DNA of 64,000 bases. It comes from Rhineura floridana (Eukaryota; Chordata; Lepidosauria; Squamata; Rhineuridae). Shown in pieces: positions 53,067 through 64,000 of this stretch. The translations under genes and the position numbers were made by a program. Location of the stretch: NCBI RefSeq assembly GCF_030035675.1, contig NC_084480.1, positions 115,287,238-115,351,237 of the forward strand, written 5' to 3'. The notes beneath the pieces are model-generated. The model ran no database searches, was not told the DNA's origin, and worked only from the letters and a program-made list of their open reading frames with translations. Numbering within the stretch: the stretch's first letter is position 1; each line of letters begins with the position of its first letter.

Positions 53067-54125
53067 ATATTCACTAATAGCCAAAAAAACCTTGCGGTTT
53101 AAGAATGTACCTATTGTGGCCCAGGGTAAAATAAGACACAGACAACAAATATGGGTTAACTAATGGCCCACTTTATTAAACCAAATTCATATTAGAACAA
53201 TTAACCTGCAAAGGGGGGACTAAAGTGCAGGACCTCCAGATAACTTAGGCAAAGCCTGTTTGCAGCTATTCGGGCGGAAAAAAAACCCTGTCGGAGCAAG
53301 GGCCTGCCAATCGGCCAAAAGCCTGCCTTGACCACACCCTGACAGTGTGTAGGGAGGCCAACCTGCGTCACTGCCCCCAGTGCCCTAAACCTCTGAGTGG
53401 ATGAGTCATGTTGGCCCCAAAGGTGACCCTTATCCTGCCCCCGGGTTGTATAGGCCTGAGCTGCAGGCCTCCAGAACCGCCTATCACCCCCAAAGGTGTG
53501 TAATAGTGCCACCTAGCTGCCCTTTCCCTTTTAACTTTCCCGCACTTCCTTGCCAAAGTGACCAATTAAGTATTAAGACCAAACAGACCAGATCAACCTA
53601 TTAACTAAACACCCGTACTAACCCTGAGCACCCTCTCCACTAACCACAGTGTGAAGCAGGCAAAAGAAACCTGCCAGCAAAATTCCTACTCGGCCCCAAA
53701 GCCACCAAATTAATCACACCGCAGCAGAGGGAGGGTAGGGCGGGCACCAAAAAATCCAAGAGGGCATGGGTTAGGCAGTGTGAGCTTACATCAGCTTGGC
53801 TGCCCCGCCTTTCAGCAAGCTGCATCAGTGCACCTGCACCACGCAGCATGCATGCCCATTCTCAAGATGGTGGCTCAGGATTCACCCGGGCCGCATAGCA
53901 CGCCCCCCAATTGGGTAAGTCCCGGGTGCGGAGAGGGATAGCCAACAGATATTTCTATCAAACTTTAAAAAGCAGGGAATTTGGGTAGTTATAGTGAATG
54001 CACCAGGGGACCTGACCTCCTCTCTGAGATATTGTACTGCTCTACACATTTGTAAAAATGCAAACAAAATTTGGATTGGTCTTTCACAGTCCAATCCACT
54101 TCCTGTGGTGGCAACACCTGCCATC
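53067..54125 (+). repeat. RepX first part, split by a GC-rich insertion
   Basis: TTCACTAATAGCCAAAAAAA..GAATGTACCTAT (to 53,112) continues at AGCCAACAGATATTTCTATC (53,939 on) exactly as in the uninterrupted copy at 44,712. It runs to AATCCACTTCCTG, with GGCAACACCTGCC beyond. It is paired with an inverted copy at 54,860-55,120. Confidence 0.75.
53113..53941 (-). mobile_element. GC-rich ~830-bp insertion, solo-LTR-like (fossil, unclassified)
   Basis: Its limits come from comparison with the intact RepX copy. On the minus strand it ends TTTAATAAAGTGGGCC..GTTGTCTGTGTCTTATTTTACC, a poly(A) signal followed by a U5-like end, and the outermost bases fit TG..CA. No convincing target duplication is seen (at most 2-3 bases). 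A solo LTR or the terminus of a recombinase-type retroelement are the options. No protein region is recognised. Confidence 0.4.
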
Positions 54126-54859
54126 TCCAAAGATGAATTACATTTTTGTATGTTCATTGGTGTTCTTCTTACTTGCTTCTTTTCTGTGTTACTGTTTCTA
54201 CAGAGAATCTAACCTAGAAAATTATATTTCTCTCATTACTCATCCTAGAAATGTGTCCAAATTTATTTTTATTAATTTCAAAGCCTTTTTATTGGTCAAT
54301 GACATATGATGGTGAAGATAGCTTTTTGTGTTTCAAACTGGAGGTTATATTCTATTTCTATTTTGGGTGCATTAACAGTTGAATCTGAAACTGCAGTTGG
54401 ATGTATAATCAGACTGATTACAATATGTTGCTACTTAAGCAATGGCTCTAGCTGTTGGGAAAAAACAAACCTGGCCTGCCCAAAATGCATGTTTTCAGCC
54501 TGCTATGCTTAAACCACTCCACCTAAGGAAAGGTCAATTAAAAACATAGAGCACACTTAGAATTTGTCTAGAACCTCCCACTGTTTTATCTTGTGCAAAC
54601 TGAGACACTCCTCATGTCCATTGGAAAGTATTCTGCAGAATACTCATTGCCATCATTCCACAATTGTAGTTCACATATTCACAGAAACAGAAGCAAAAAA
54701 GATGATTTACTATAGGAAACTTCACTAAAATTGCAAAGTGAATCAAATATATTTAAAGTGACCATCTGACCTATAGCAACTGTCTTAATATTGTTGCTTC
54801 CTCCCTGCTAAAACAAGATCAACATAACACATGTCTTGTTTCTGTTATTTGGGCTGATT
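54126..54859. other. interior between two inverted RepX arms
   Basis: AT-rich sequence without recognised gene or repeat. If the two RepX arms are one element, this is its private middle section. Confidence 0.35.
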
Positions 54860-55120
54860 GCAGGTGTTGCTACCACTCACGATATGCTCAGAGGCACGTT
54901 ACCAAATTATTCCAAGCTACACAGGAAGTGGATTGGACTGTGAAACAACCCAAACTGTGTTTGCATTTTTACAAATTTATAGGGCAGTACAATATCTCAG
55001 AGAGGAGGTCAGGTCTCCTGCTCCCTGGGTACATTCACTATAGCCGCCCAATTTCCGTGCTTTTTAACATTTGATAGAAATATCTGTTGGCTATAGGTAC
55101 TTTCTTAAACTGCAAAGTTT
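54860..55120 (-). repeat. RepX first part, inverted copy
   Basis: GCTACACAGGAAGTGGATTG, CAATATCTCAGAGAGGAGGT and TTTTTAACATTTGATAGAAA are the complement of the RepX first part. The shared CAGGTGTTGCTACCACTC shows that homology with 53,942-54,125 extends beyond the shorter copies. Confidence 0.7.
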
Positions 55121-55149
55121 TATTTGCAAGGGGTTTTTTGTCTGATCAT

Positions 55150-55210
55150 TTGCATGCTTATTGAGTTAAATGGGATTTGCTCCCCTGCAATCATGCTTAG
55201 GATAGGTGAA
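55150..55210. repeat. short palindromic interspersed repeat, partial
   Basis: GCTTATTGAGTTAAATGGGA followed by TGCTTAGGATAGG is a partial diverged copy of the TGCAATCCTA family. Confidence 0.4.
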
Positions 55211-55217
55211 ACTGACC

Positions 55218-55291
55218 TGGGGGAGGGGCAGGCAGGGGAGGAGGAGGGCTGGAAGAGGAGGGAATGGAGGGAGGGGGAGGGGAGCAGATTG
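55218..55291. repeat. G-rich polypurine tract
   Basis: Nearly all purine, with several GGG to GGGGG runs a few bases apart, fitting G-quadruplex or triplex potential on the plus strand. Confidence 0.8.
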
Positions 55292-55310
55292 AGGAGGTGG
55301 GCACAAACAT

Positions 55311-56611
55311 TGTGAACAGCATCATTCTTTTTCAGGGTTTTCCCCACCTTTTTATTCTATAACATGTAGCCTCCCACCCAAATTTAAACCAAAATTGTGC
55401 AGGTCTTTATTAATCTTTGTGTCGGGCTGTCAGTCAATACCTGAAAAACACTAGTGAGATGGAAAATATTTATGAAAATTACACAGAATGTGTTATAAAG
55501 ACTGTTAGAAATTTGCAGAGCTGACAAAGAACCTGAGAATATTTCTTTCATGACTTCCTGTTCCAGCCAGTGACATCATGGCCTCTGGTTCAAGTCAATG
55601 ATAGCATGGCCTTTATTCAATTTAAATGAACAAATATCCTTCAAACTTTCAAATTAATGTCCTGGCATTTCTTCTGATGCAGTAAGTGTCAGTCCCTTCT
55701 GCCTTGTCTGTAGGGTATAAATAGTAATAAATAAGTAATCAGAATGTATTAATTGCTATCCTTTCCACCTTTGGATTTAATATTCCCAAAGCCCTTGTTA
55801 AGATATTTGCAAAACCTTCAGTTGCATAGGAAGTGTTACTGGTGGTGTGAACGTGTTAAGGCTTTAACCTTCCAGAAATATTCATGCAGTGAGTAGGAGA
55901 GATGCAAATACTCTTAATTAGACCCACATTTCATAAAATGAGCTCCTAAGTAGCAGAATTCATTTGTTCCATGACTCTTAATGGTGCAGAGAAATGGCTG
56001 TACAGAAAGGAGTGTAACTCTTAAGAGACATATAATATACAGGCAGGTATGGATACATGTTGCTTGGATTTGCTGTGACAAAGAAACAGAACAGATTGGA
56101 AATAACCAATTCAGCCATCTATCTTCCCTCATATTCTGTCTGTACTGTGACAAAGTACCATTACAAAGGCTGCTGTCAAAAATCTATGCAAGTACTGTAT
56201 ACAAGGAAGCGACAGGAGTGATTCAGTAGCCATGCATATCCAGTTCTTGCCTTCCACTAAAAATATTGTAAGTAAATGTTGAGAATTAGAATGTATTCTG
56301 AGGTTACATAATACACATCAGCACAAGTAATAAAAGCCTGGTGATCAATTCGTCTCTTCAAAGTAGCTTCAAGAGAAAGAAATTTGCAGCAGAGAAGTGC
56401 TAAAGACTTCCTTTTTTGCAAATATCTCTCTGAAATTGTCACCCAAAGCTCTTTTCCTCAACCTGGGGTTCCAGAAACATGTTTGTGGTGTGGGGTAAAA
56501 TTAGGGATGCTTTGGAATTTGCCACCTTCTGATTTTCCCTTCAGATAGATTAGTTATGATTTATTTTGTCCCAGCTACTGAGCGCCAGCTCCCTCAATAC
56601 ATTTGCTTTAC
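55311..56611. other. unique DNA, no feature seen
   Basis: No repeat or gene recognised. 55,780-55,930 has a conserved-element look (ATTCATGCAGTGAG, ATGCAAATACTCTTAATTAG, including an octamer ATGCAAAT), which I cannot test. Confidence 0.35.
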
Positions 56612-56990
56612 AACAAATCTGTCAATTTCACACCCTCCCCCCATCTTAAGTTCAGTTCTGCACATTTTGGCATCACTTGAGGGATTTTTTTAAGGAACAG
56701 TCATGAAAATTCATCAGCATTTTCATTGACATTTTCCCTAATATACACATTTTTGCAAGCCATTTTCCCTAATATAGGGCACGTGTGAATGTTATTTTCA
56801 TGAATATATGCATTTTTATGCACTTTCCCCTAATACACACATTTTTGGACACATTAGTTAGAGAACTGCATCACAAGCTTTGGAGACATGAATTTCAAAG
56901 GATAGCTGTGTTTCAGTTTGCATATCGTTTCAGAAAGTGCATATTCTGTAGTTTGGCATTAAAATGCAAACTGAACTGAATGTGTGCTTC
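56612..56990 (+). mobile_element. hAT-type MITE, TAGGGATGG family, ends decayed
   Basis: CTGTCAATTTC..AAGTTCAGTTCTGCACATTT and the regularly spaced CATTTTTGCAAGC-like motifs match the family in the same orientation as 11,354-11,782. Neither terminal motif is intact. Confidence 0.6.
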
Positions 56991-57168
56991 CTTAGTGGTG
57001 GCACACTTGTGCTTTATTGTTAATACACACACACACACCTCCCCCTCCACACCCCTTTACTCTCCTTGAAATTTCTCATGACAGTATATGCGTGTCCGTG
57101 ACCCCCACCCTGCCAAAGTATAATACAGGGACGACTAAACCTTTTCAGCTTGATGGCTACATAGACAG

Positions 57169-57690
57169 TAGGGATGGGTAAGAATTTAAATTCAGTTCAC
57201 ATTTCAAGCAGAATTTATCAAATCCCCACTTTCCGAAACTCTATGAGAACCGAAACACAGCCATCCTTTCAAATTTGCACTTATACAAAATTTGCAATGC
57301 AGTTTGCCAACCATGGTTTACAAAAATCCATATTTAATTTATTTATTAACTTGATATCCTGCCCTTCCTCCCAGTAAAAGACCAGGGCAGCAAGATTAGG
57401 GGAAATATTAGGGGAAAGTGTGCATAAAAATGAATATATGGATGAAAATAACATGCAAAAATGCATTATATAACAACAAAAGACTTGCAAAAATGTGTAC
57501 ATTAGCCAAAACACCTTACAAAAATGTGTTTATTAAAGGAAATTCACACTAAAAGGCTGGAGAATTTTCATGAGGATTTTTTTTAAAAAAAGAAGACATG
57601 CATATTGCTGCACAAATGTGGAGAACTGAGTTTAAGATAGGAAAAATGAGAAACTGAGAGAACCAAAATTGATAGAACTTTCCATTCCTA
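57169..57690 (-). mobile_element. hAT-type MITE, TAGGGATGG family, interrupted by a LINE tail
   Basis: TAGGGATGGGTAAG and CTTTCCATTCCTA are the inverted ends. ATAGACAG (57,161-57,168) and ATTGACAG (57,691-57,698) are the 8-base duplication with one change. 57,330-57,393 is a later tail insertion (TTTATTAACTTGATATCCTG, CCCTTCCTCCCAGT) of the same type as 41,655. Confidence 0.82.
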
Positions 57691-57698
57691 ATTGACAG

Positions 57699-58484
57699 TC
57701 CGCCACTCCTCTGTGTGCTGGATGCTGAGAGAAGCCTCATCTCCTCCACGCCCAGTACACAGCTAAGCACACCACTTTCTTAAAAGTGCTGACCTTCAAC
57801 AGCAACAACACAACTTGTATGTTCTTACATTTGTCTTCCCTTTGCTCAGTGTCGGCTCTGATGTCTGACAGAGAGATTCAATCACTTCTGGCTGTCCCTG
57901 AAAAGAGCCACAGGAAGGTTGCTGAATGAAGCTCACTGACTGCTACAGGAGTGATGGTGAATCGGGAAATAAGTTCTGGGGGGATTTAGGACACTTTGGG
58001 ATCCCTGGGAAACACAGGGGGCATCTTAAAATGACAGGGAACTGAAAGGCACATTATTTTGGGTGGGTGGTCTGGGGGGAGGCACAATGAAATCCCAGAG
58101 CAGGACAGATGTAGACCATGGCATAGCCACATCTGGTATAATATATGCTCATGATCAGTGGATTAACCAGTTTGAGAAGTGCTGGGAGATGCTTATCTTA
58201 ACCTTTCCCTGCTCTGAATACCTCCTCAGCAGCATTACCTCCCAGGAGGTTCCATATGTGGGCTAACACCAAGGTATTACCAAGCAGAAAGGAAAACACA
58301 AAAAGGTATTTCTGGTGATCACAGTGTGGATTAGGCATGCACATCTGAATGTGTGCTCCAATGTATATTCCAATGAAAAGAATCCCTTGTTCAAATTATC
58401 CCTTTTCTTGGGTTAACTGCAAACATTAATACTAGAGACAGAATCTGATCACTGCTGTTTTTTGTGTTTCCAAAGCTGAACTCA
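57699..58484. other. unique DNA, no feature seen
   Basis: No recognised element. Confidence 0.4.
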
Positions 58485-58580
58485 CAGAGTACTCTCATTT
58501 GGAAACAAGCCCTATTGAAATTAATGGGCCTTTCTTTTGAGTAGCCATGCACAATGTCATGCTTAGGATTTGCTTCTCTA
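58485..58580. repeat. short palindromic interspersed repeat (TGCAATCCTA family)
   Basis: ACAAGCCCTATTGAAATTAA followed by TGGGCC and TTGAGTAGCCATGCAC..GCTTAGGAT is a diverged copy. Confidence 0.5.
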
Positions 58581-58654
58581 GCCCAATCATAATTTGATGC
58601 CTATAATGTTACCAGATCTAAACAGCTGCTTTACCTTGACAAAAATCTGTATAG

Positions 58655-58772
58655 CAAGAACGAGGCACCTTTGGCCCTCCAGAGGTTACAGTACTGAACA
58701 ATCAATCCCATCAATTCTGATCATTGACCATGCGGGTTAGGGCTGATGGGAGTTGGAGTCCAAATTGGGGCT
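58655..58772. mobile_element. hAT-type MITE (CTTTGGCCCTCCAGAGG), ends decayed
   Basis: CACCTTTGGCCCTCCAGAGG and GGGCTGATGGGAGTTGGAGT mark the same reptile hAT MITE group as 13,527 and 61,476. Terminal bases are lost. Confidence 0.65.
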
Positions 58773-58954
58773 TACTTCCAAATTGGTGAGTAAAATGAGT
58801 ATATGATTGTAGTCTCAATACATGTATACTATTTTTTGCTGGTCTTCCAACATATAACCTTGCATATTCCATTTGTTGACTATTTGTAGGTATCTACTGC
58901 TCAACCACCCCTTTCAATTTATAGATGGGCTTCTTAAGGAATTGTAAAATAGTA

Positions 58955-59850
58955 CTATTATACAGCCATGAAAGCGGCTATATACTATAGCCAGCATGGA
59001 TTTTCACATTCCCCCATGTCAAATTGAAAATACACCCCATGCTATTATGCTGCTTCCCATGAACTCATTTCAAAACAAAATCTTACAAAACTTATAGTTC
59101 TGAACTCAGAAATGTTTGCTAAACAACCCTCAAAGTTTTCATGGTGATACACAAAACAGTCAGAGAGAATACAGCATTCAAAGTGTAAAACAAGAGGAAA
59201 AAAAACAGAACCCTGTTGGACTTTTTTCTGTCAGTGTTCTTATAATTTGTTTACATTACTTAAAAATTAGCCATGTTCATAGAGCACCTGCAATCCTACA
59301 AATGCCTCATACTCTGACCTTCATATTCTGCAGTTGAAATGTTTTTAAAATGCATGGCTGATTTTAAATTAAATTAAATTTAACATTGGAGTCTATGACA
59401 GCGCAAGCATACTCGGTAAGAACCAACTGTCAGTGTTCTAAAAGCCAGACTAACATCAAGGAGCCACACAGGCACATATCCCAAATTCTTGCAAGCTACA
59501 CTGGAAATGGATTGAACTATGAAAGCCCATGTAAATCACACTTTTAGTATACTCTTTTATCATGGTGTCACTGGCATCATCAGGAAAATAAATATTACCA
59601 CATTCTTCCAAGCTACACAGAAAGTGGATCGGACTGTGAAAGATCAGCCCAAATTATGTTTGTATTTTTACAAATTTGTAGGGCAGTACTATATCTCAGA
59701 GACAAGGTCAGGTCTCCTGCTGTCCTGGTGCATTCACTATAGCTGCCCAATTTCCCTGCTTTTTAAAGTTTGATAGAAATATCTGTGGGCTATAGGTACG
59801 TTCTTAAACCACAAGGTGTTTTTTTTGCCTTTTAGTGAATATTATTCCAT
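58955..59850 (-). repeat. RepX, inverted full-order copy
   Basis: The left part (58,955-59,345) is the complement of the RepX second half, and the right part (59,590-59,850) is the complement of the first part, ending TTCTTAAACCACAAGGTG..TTTTAGTGAATA. A second short piece of the first part lies at 59,484-59,530 (GCAAGCTACACTGGAAATGG), so part of the unit is duplicated. This copy fixes the order of RepX. Confidence 0.7.
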
Positions 59851-61069
59851 CCATTCACAGCAGCAGTATTTCTTTACAAGTAAAGTCCCAGATGATGTTT
59901 TCAACTAGTGAGCACCTGGCTTGGTTAGTCAGTAGTAAGGGAAATGCACTCTGCTTATACTCAGAGGGACTTTCCTGCCTATAAATAATGCAATAAATGA
60001 TTTGGCAGATATAATCGCTGAAGTGGAGTGAAGATTATTGCAATTATTCACAGGACAGAAAATAATGTGTCCAAAAACAAGTACAGACACAACAAAAATG
60101 CACAGTTGTTCTGAAGCATGGTATGTCGAACATGAAAATAATATCAGACACAGAGCATGCGTGCATTGTCATTTCAGCCTCACCAAATTCACATTTACCG
60201 GCTGCCACTGACTGAGAGTTTCCTTTCCTCACCAATTGCATGATAGTTTTCCTGTTGAAAGAAATCCTTATGCTGGCGAGGTGGCTTTTTGCTTTGTTTT
60301 ATGCACTTCAAAGCTTGAAAAAATAGCCTGGAACCAAATTGTTCATGGGGGGATGGGAATTTAATAAAATAGTGGGCTAATGCTAGCTTTGCTGGTGTTT
60401 GCCACTTTCCCCCCCTTCAATGTTTAAAAGAGTCTTGCAGAGCACTCCCAGCAGATTGATAACAGCACAGTGTGCTCAGCCTCTATAGTTTGGGGAGGGG
60501 AATGGTTAAACAAGAACTAGAAGCATCAGTTCCAAACCAGAGAGAAGGGGAAGTATGGAACCGTCCTTACAAACTAGCCATTCCCATGGTATACTCATTC
60601 AGTTCTGAGGTTTACTTAAAAAAAAATCCACCAATGTCATCTCACGTATCTATGGAGCAAATACTTCAATCACTGCACTAAAATGCTAAGGATTGGGCAC
60701 CATTCTGAGTTGGGAGTACAGTCTAAAGCCCAAAGCAACGATAAATTGCAGCTGAAATATTGGGAAATAAACCAACTTCCTCCTTGCTGAAGACCTTGGA
60801 GTTGCCCATGCACAGTTAGCCCCTGGACGTCAGACTGAGCAGGTACCCAGGTCCTCTGACTACAGTGGTCACCACCATTGTGATATTTCATGTATTTCTA
60901 TTGAGATAATAGTGATTATTTCTAAATTGGCATCTATATGTATAAAATAGCATGTGCAAATTTTATGCAAATCTGTCTTCTGTTTTGTCCTCTTTTTGGA
61001 TGATGTATATCCTCTTTTTGGGAATGTGTACCTGACAACCCTAGCTGGGCACCTGATCTTGGATCAGCA
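59851..61069. other. unique DNA, no feature seen
   Basis: No recognised element or gene. Confidence 0.4.
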
Positions 61070-61190
61070 GAACCTGAAACCACCATTATCTTGTCTGGAT
61101 TAAGCTTCAATTTGTAAATTGTTTTGCCAAGCTCAATTCAGAATATCACCAAGAGGAGTCTAGCATTGATTCCACTTGGTCACTACCTAA
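61070..61190 (-). mobile_element. L2 LINE ORF2 fragment, decayed
   Basis: TTATCTTGTCTGGATTAAGC followed by TTCAATTTG corresponds to CAGTCTTGTCGGGGTTCAGC, TTCAGCC in the L2 at about 47,350. GAATATCACCAAGAGG also fits loosely. Confidence 0.45.
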
Positions 61191-61251
61191 CACCTGCCTC
61201 CACATGGGGCCTCAATGCTGACTGTTGGAAGATGAGAAGTATTACCTAGTG

Positions 61252-61388
61252 CAGCCTTTCCCAACTTTGGGTTCCCATATGTTGTTGGACTACAACTCCC
61301 ATCAGCCCCAACCAGCATGGACAATGGTCAGGAATGATGGGAATTGTAATCCAGCAACATCAGAGGAATCAAAGGTTGGGAAAGGCTG
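61252..61388. mobile_element. hAT-type MITE (CAGCCTTTCCCAAC)
   Basis: CAGCCTTTCCCAACTTTGGG and GGTTGGGAAAGGCTG are inverted ends, and ACCTAGTG is duplicated exactly at 61,244-61,251 and 61,389-61,396. The middle has paired ACTACAACTCCCATCAGCCC and GGGAATTGTAATCCAGCAAC motifs. Confidence 0.88.
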
Positions 61389-61475
61389 ACCTAGTGGACT
61401 GTCCCACCAGCTGCCACTGGTGATTAGGACAGCAGTACTTAAAGTACATTCTACTTCTGGAATTATATGGTAAGG

Positions 61476-61608
61476 ACGAGGAGCCTGTGGCACTACACAG
61501 GTGTTGGACTACAGCTCCCATCATCCCTGACCGTTGGCCATGCTGTGTCTGATAGGATTTGGAGTCCAAGAACATCTGGAGACCCACAGGTTTCCTGTCC
61601 CTGTTATA
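61476..61608. mobile_element. hAT-type MITE (GAGGAGCCTGTGG ... CCTGTCCCTG)
   Basis: GAGGAGCCTGTGGC and CCACAGGTTTCCTGTCCCTG are the two ends. ACTACAGCTCCCATCATCCC and GGATTTGGAGTCCAAGAACA are paired inside. Related to 13,527 and 58,655. No clear duplication remains. Confidence 0.72.
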
Positions 61609-64000
61609 GGGCTCTCTGGCCCATTATGACTTTCAGCCTTACTGCACTATCTATAGATCATGGGTTGTATCCAGTTGCTGCTGTTCTGCTCAAGCACCTG
61701 ACTTCTGATTGTGTAGCAGAACTTCTCCCTCCTCTCACCTGGGTTAGGAGACCCTCTGGATGAGATTTTTTTTATGAGGACAAGTGTAGCGGTGACTGTA
61801 AGGTACTTAGATGGCAAATAGTAATAGCAATTCCTTTCCAATACTTTTATGGAATGTGTACTTCGACATATCCATTGTACTATGCCAACCACTTGTTCAG
61901 TACACAAACTGTTTTACGCTATTGGGAATCCTTTGTCTTCAGTGAAATGTCACCTTTGTAACTAGGGTATGTACAGATGAACACCTTGATTTGGAAAACC
62001 CTTTGTCCAGTGGCTGGTTTGGTGACTTCAGGCCAGTGCCCAGTAGCTGGTTCAGCTTCAGGCCATTTCAAACTTCCAGCATGACATCTATGGTGTCTAA
62101 GACACATATTTCCCCAACTTGGACTAGGGGCCAAGACAGAGCCAGCCCACGATATTTTGGTGCCTGAGGTAGGACAGCAAATGGTGTTAGGCCTTGTCCT
62201 GGAAGCCATGGTACATACTATGCATGGCCAGTCAACTTATTATGGGCCCTGAAGCAGAAAGTCCCACAAGCACTCTCTCTGGGAGTAAAAATATAACAAT
62301 AATTAACAGCTAACAGTTTTCTGCCTTTTTATGTCACTCAAAACTAGATGCCTGAGTGAACCCCCTCACCCTGCCTAATGGTTGAGCCAACCCTGACCAA
62401 ATGGTATGTTAACTTTATCCATAACTTTCTCTCTTTTTTTAGTGTGCTTAAACTGGGCACTTTAATTTTGAAGGAAAAAACACCTGCTTTTTGTCCTTGA
62501 AAGCAGTACCTTCAGGGAGCAAGCAGCTGCAGGGAAGGGGGAATTGTCAGCAGGACCAGGACCCTGAAACAGATCAGGAGCACATTCCGGGCTGGGGCTC
62601 TGGAGCTGCTTTTTATAATCTGAATAACATAATGTGTAGTTTGGTTCTAAATGGCATCACCATGGTAAGGCATGATTTGAACTGTAATGAGATTCAGAGA
62701 AGCTGAAGCATAGATGAGGGATCTGAATTTGTGCCTAGCAAGCTCAGATATCAGAACCAATTTCAGATACATAAAGGAATAGAGATCAGCAACATTAGCA
62801 AAGAACCATGAAGTGTCTGGATTGGCCAAGCCTGTATAAATAGAATGAGCTTTGCTTCCTCTCTTTGCCTAGTCAACAGTACAGTACTTTAGTTTTTGTT
62901 TGTTTCACCTCAGGCTCCAGCTTCCTGTTCAAGCCACTGACCTGACCTGAGCTGAACTTTGAGCTGGAGATACTCCAGGTCTAGATTCAGGTCCAGTCAC
63001 CCAAAGCCCTAGCATAATCCTAGAAACGGACTTTCCACACAAGTCCAGCATTCTACCCACTGGTTTGTAAGGACTGACCATATGTCAAATTTCACTGATA
63101 GATGTGATCATGTGATGGCTTCCATCATTCAATCTTGTTTTGTGTGGGTCTCACAAGACACTGATTGGAAAATACCTGTTATGGCAGAGAATAAAATACT
63201 AGTTGCCTGAATCAATGCATATTATAGCCCTTTGTACAATGAGGTGTTTGGAGATTGCATCAGCAAATATAAATATGAAAAATGCACTATCTGACCTTTA
63301 GGGAACATTTAGGACTTTGTGCAAGGGAAAACATATGTCTTTTTTCTTTCTTTTTTTACAATAGGCAGCTGAGTGATCTCTTATCATATGTTTAATGGCC
63401 TGAATCCCATGTCAAACATTCCAAAATACCCAGTCATAATGAGGTCAGAGAAATAGCAATTTTGGGATGTGTGACATCCTGGAAAAAAAGGTTCAAAGTA
63501 CAAATTCCCCAAAAGGAGAGCTGTTAGTCTGATAACATGAATCACTTGCTGGCACCTTCACAATTCTTATAATTTAGTTACTGCCACCTCTGGCTAGATG
63601 TTTTCCCAACCATCTGTTTATGAAGGGTTGATGGGGGTGGGATAAAATATGTAGACCATCTGGAAACATTTAACACTTAAATTGCATTTTTTACTGTACT
63701 GTCAGAAGGCAGTAAAAAGTTTCACCTGAATGACACAAAAATGATCACATTTTGGACTCTGACTAAATTTGACACCTTCAAGATTTTGTAGCTGTCACTT
63801 AACAGAGTTAACAAGCCACTAACTACATATACCAGTAGGTCTTCAGGTCAGGACAAAAATGTGATCTCATAAATAATAAAAAGTCCCATGTATGAGATTT
63901 AAACATTGTCCAATTTTTGCACTCAGAATAAATTATGCATATCTTTGCTATCATGGAAATGTGCATAAATGGTTTTGATTTTTTGATCCATTCTGACAAT
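61609..64000. other. unique DNA, no feature seen
   Basis: I find no recognisable element, gene or RNA in the last 2.4 kb. Short frames are typical of chance. Confidence 0.4.

Overview
This window looks like a non-coding, repeat-rich stretch of a squamate reptile genome, most likely a lizard. The evidence is the mixture of repeats: L2, CR1 and RTE/Bov-B-type LINE pieces, SINEs with 5S-rRNA-derived heads, a tRNA-headed CORE-SINE with an RTE-type tail, many short hAT elements, and a vertebrate-type tyrosine-recombinase retrotransposon. I cannot name the genus. I found no convincing multi-exon host gene, no tRNA or rRNA gene and no CRISPR array. One short minus-strand segment (30,905-31,073) has the look of a terminal exon and is reported as a weak candidate. 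The window is best read as intergenic or deep-intronic DNA.

Layout. 1-2,800: unique sequence with three hAT-type miniature elements, one of them (2,176-2,711) a palindrome carrying repeated YY1-like motifs. 2,820-8,810: a nearly full-length Ngaro/DIRS-type tyrosine-recombinase retrotransposon (gag, RT-RNase H, recombinase, SGNH-hydrolase-like frame), treated as a fossil. 8,811-20,400: mostly unique DNA with CR1 and other LINE tails, four hAT elements and an LTR-plus-leader fragment at about 15,552-16,320. 20,437-25,505: a hAT derivative with a leftover open frame, a second hAT, an old 3' piece of a related recombinase retrotransposon split by a CORE-SINE with a 14-base target duplication, and a stack of L2 and RTE fragments. 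25,506-36,400: unique DNA, a TG/TA microsatellite, a hAT, L2 pieces and a promoter-to-poly(A) unit of unknown class.

36,448-37,490 holds the most striking structure. It is an almost perfect inverted repeat of about 435 bases per arm around a 47-base tandem repeat, flanked by a 13-base direct repeat, with a degenerate hammerhead-ribozyme-like motif in each arm. 37,964-46,485: more hAT elements, a long AAT/AACAAT microsatellite on an L2 tail, and two copies of an unclassified interspersed repeat (called RepX here). 46,486-48,691: a young, 5'-truncated L2 LINE with an uninterrupted open frame of about 687 codons. 48,812-64,000: a 5S-derived SINE, LINE tails, further RepX copies (one with a GC-rich 830-base insertion and an inverted partner), hAT elements and long featureless stretches.

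The elements supply a relative history. RepX and the hAT family with TAGGGATGG ends are older hosts that were later hit by LINE tails, SINEs and other hATs. The L2 copy at 46.5-48.7 kb and the 36.5-37.5 kb palindrome look youngest, because one is still open and the arms of the other still match almost completely. Many insertions keep readable target-site duplications: 8 bases for hATs, 12-14 bases for the RTE LINE and CORE-SINE. These give objective element boundaries.
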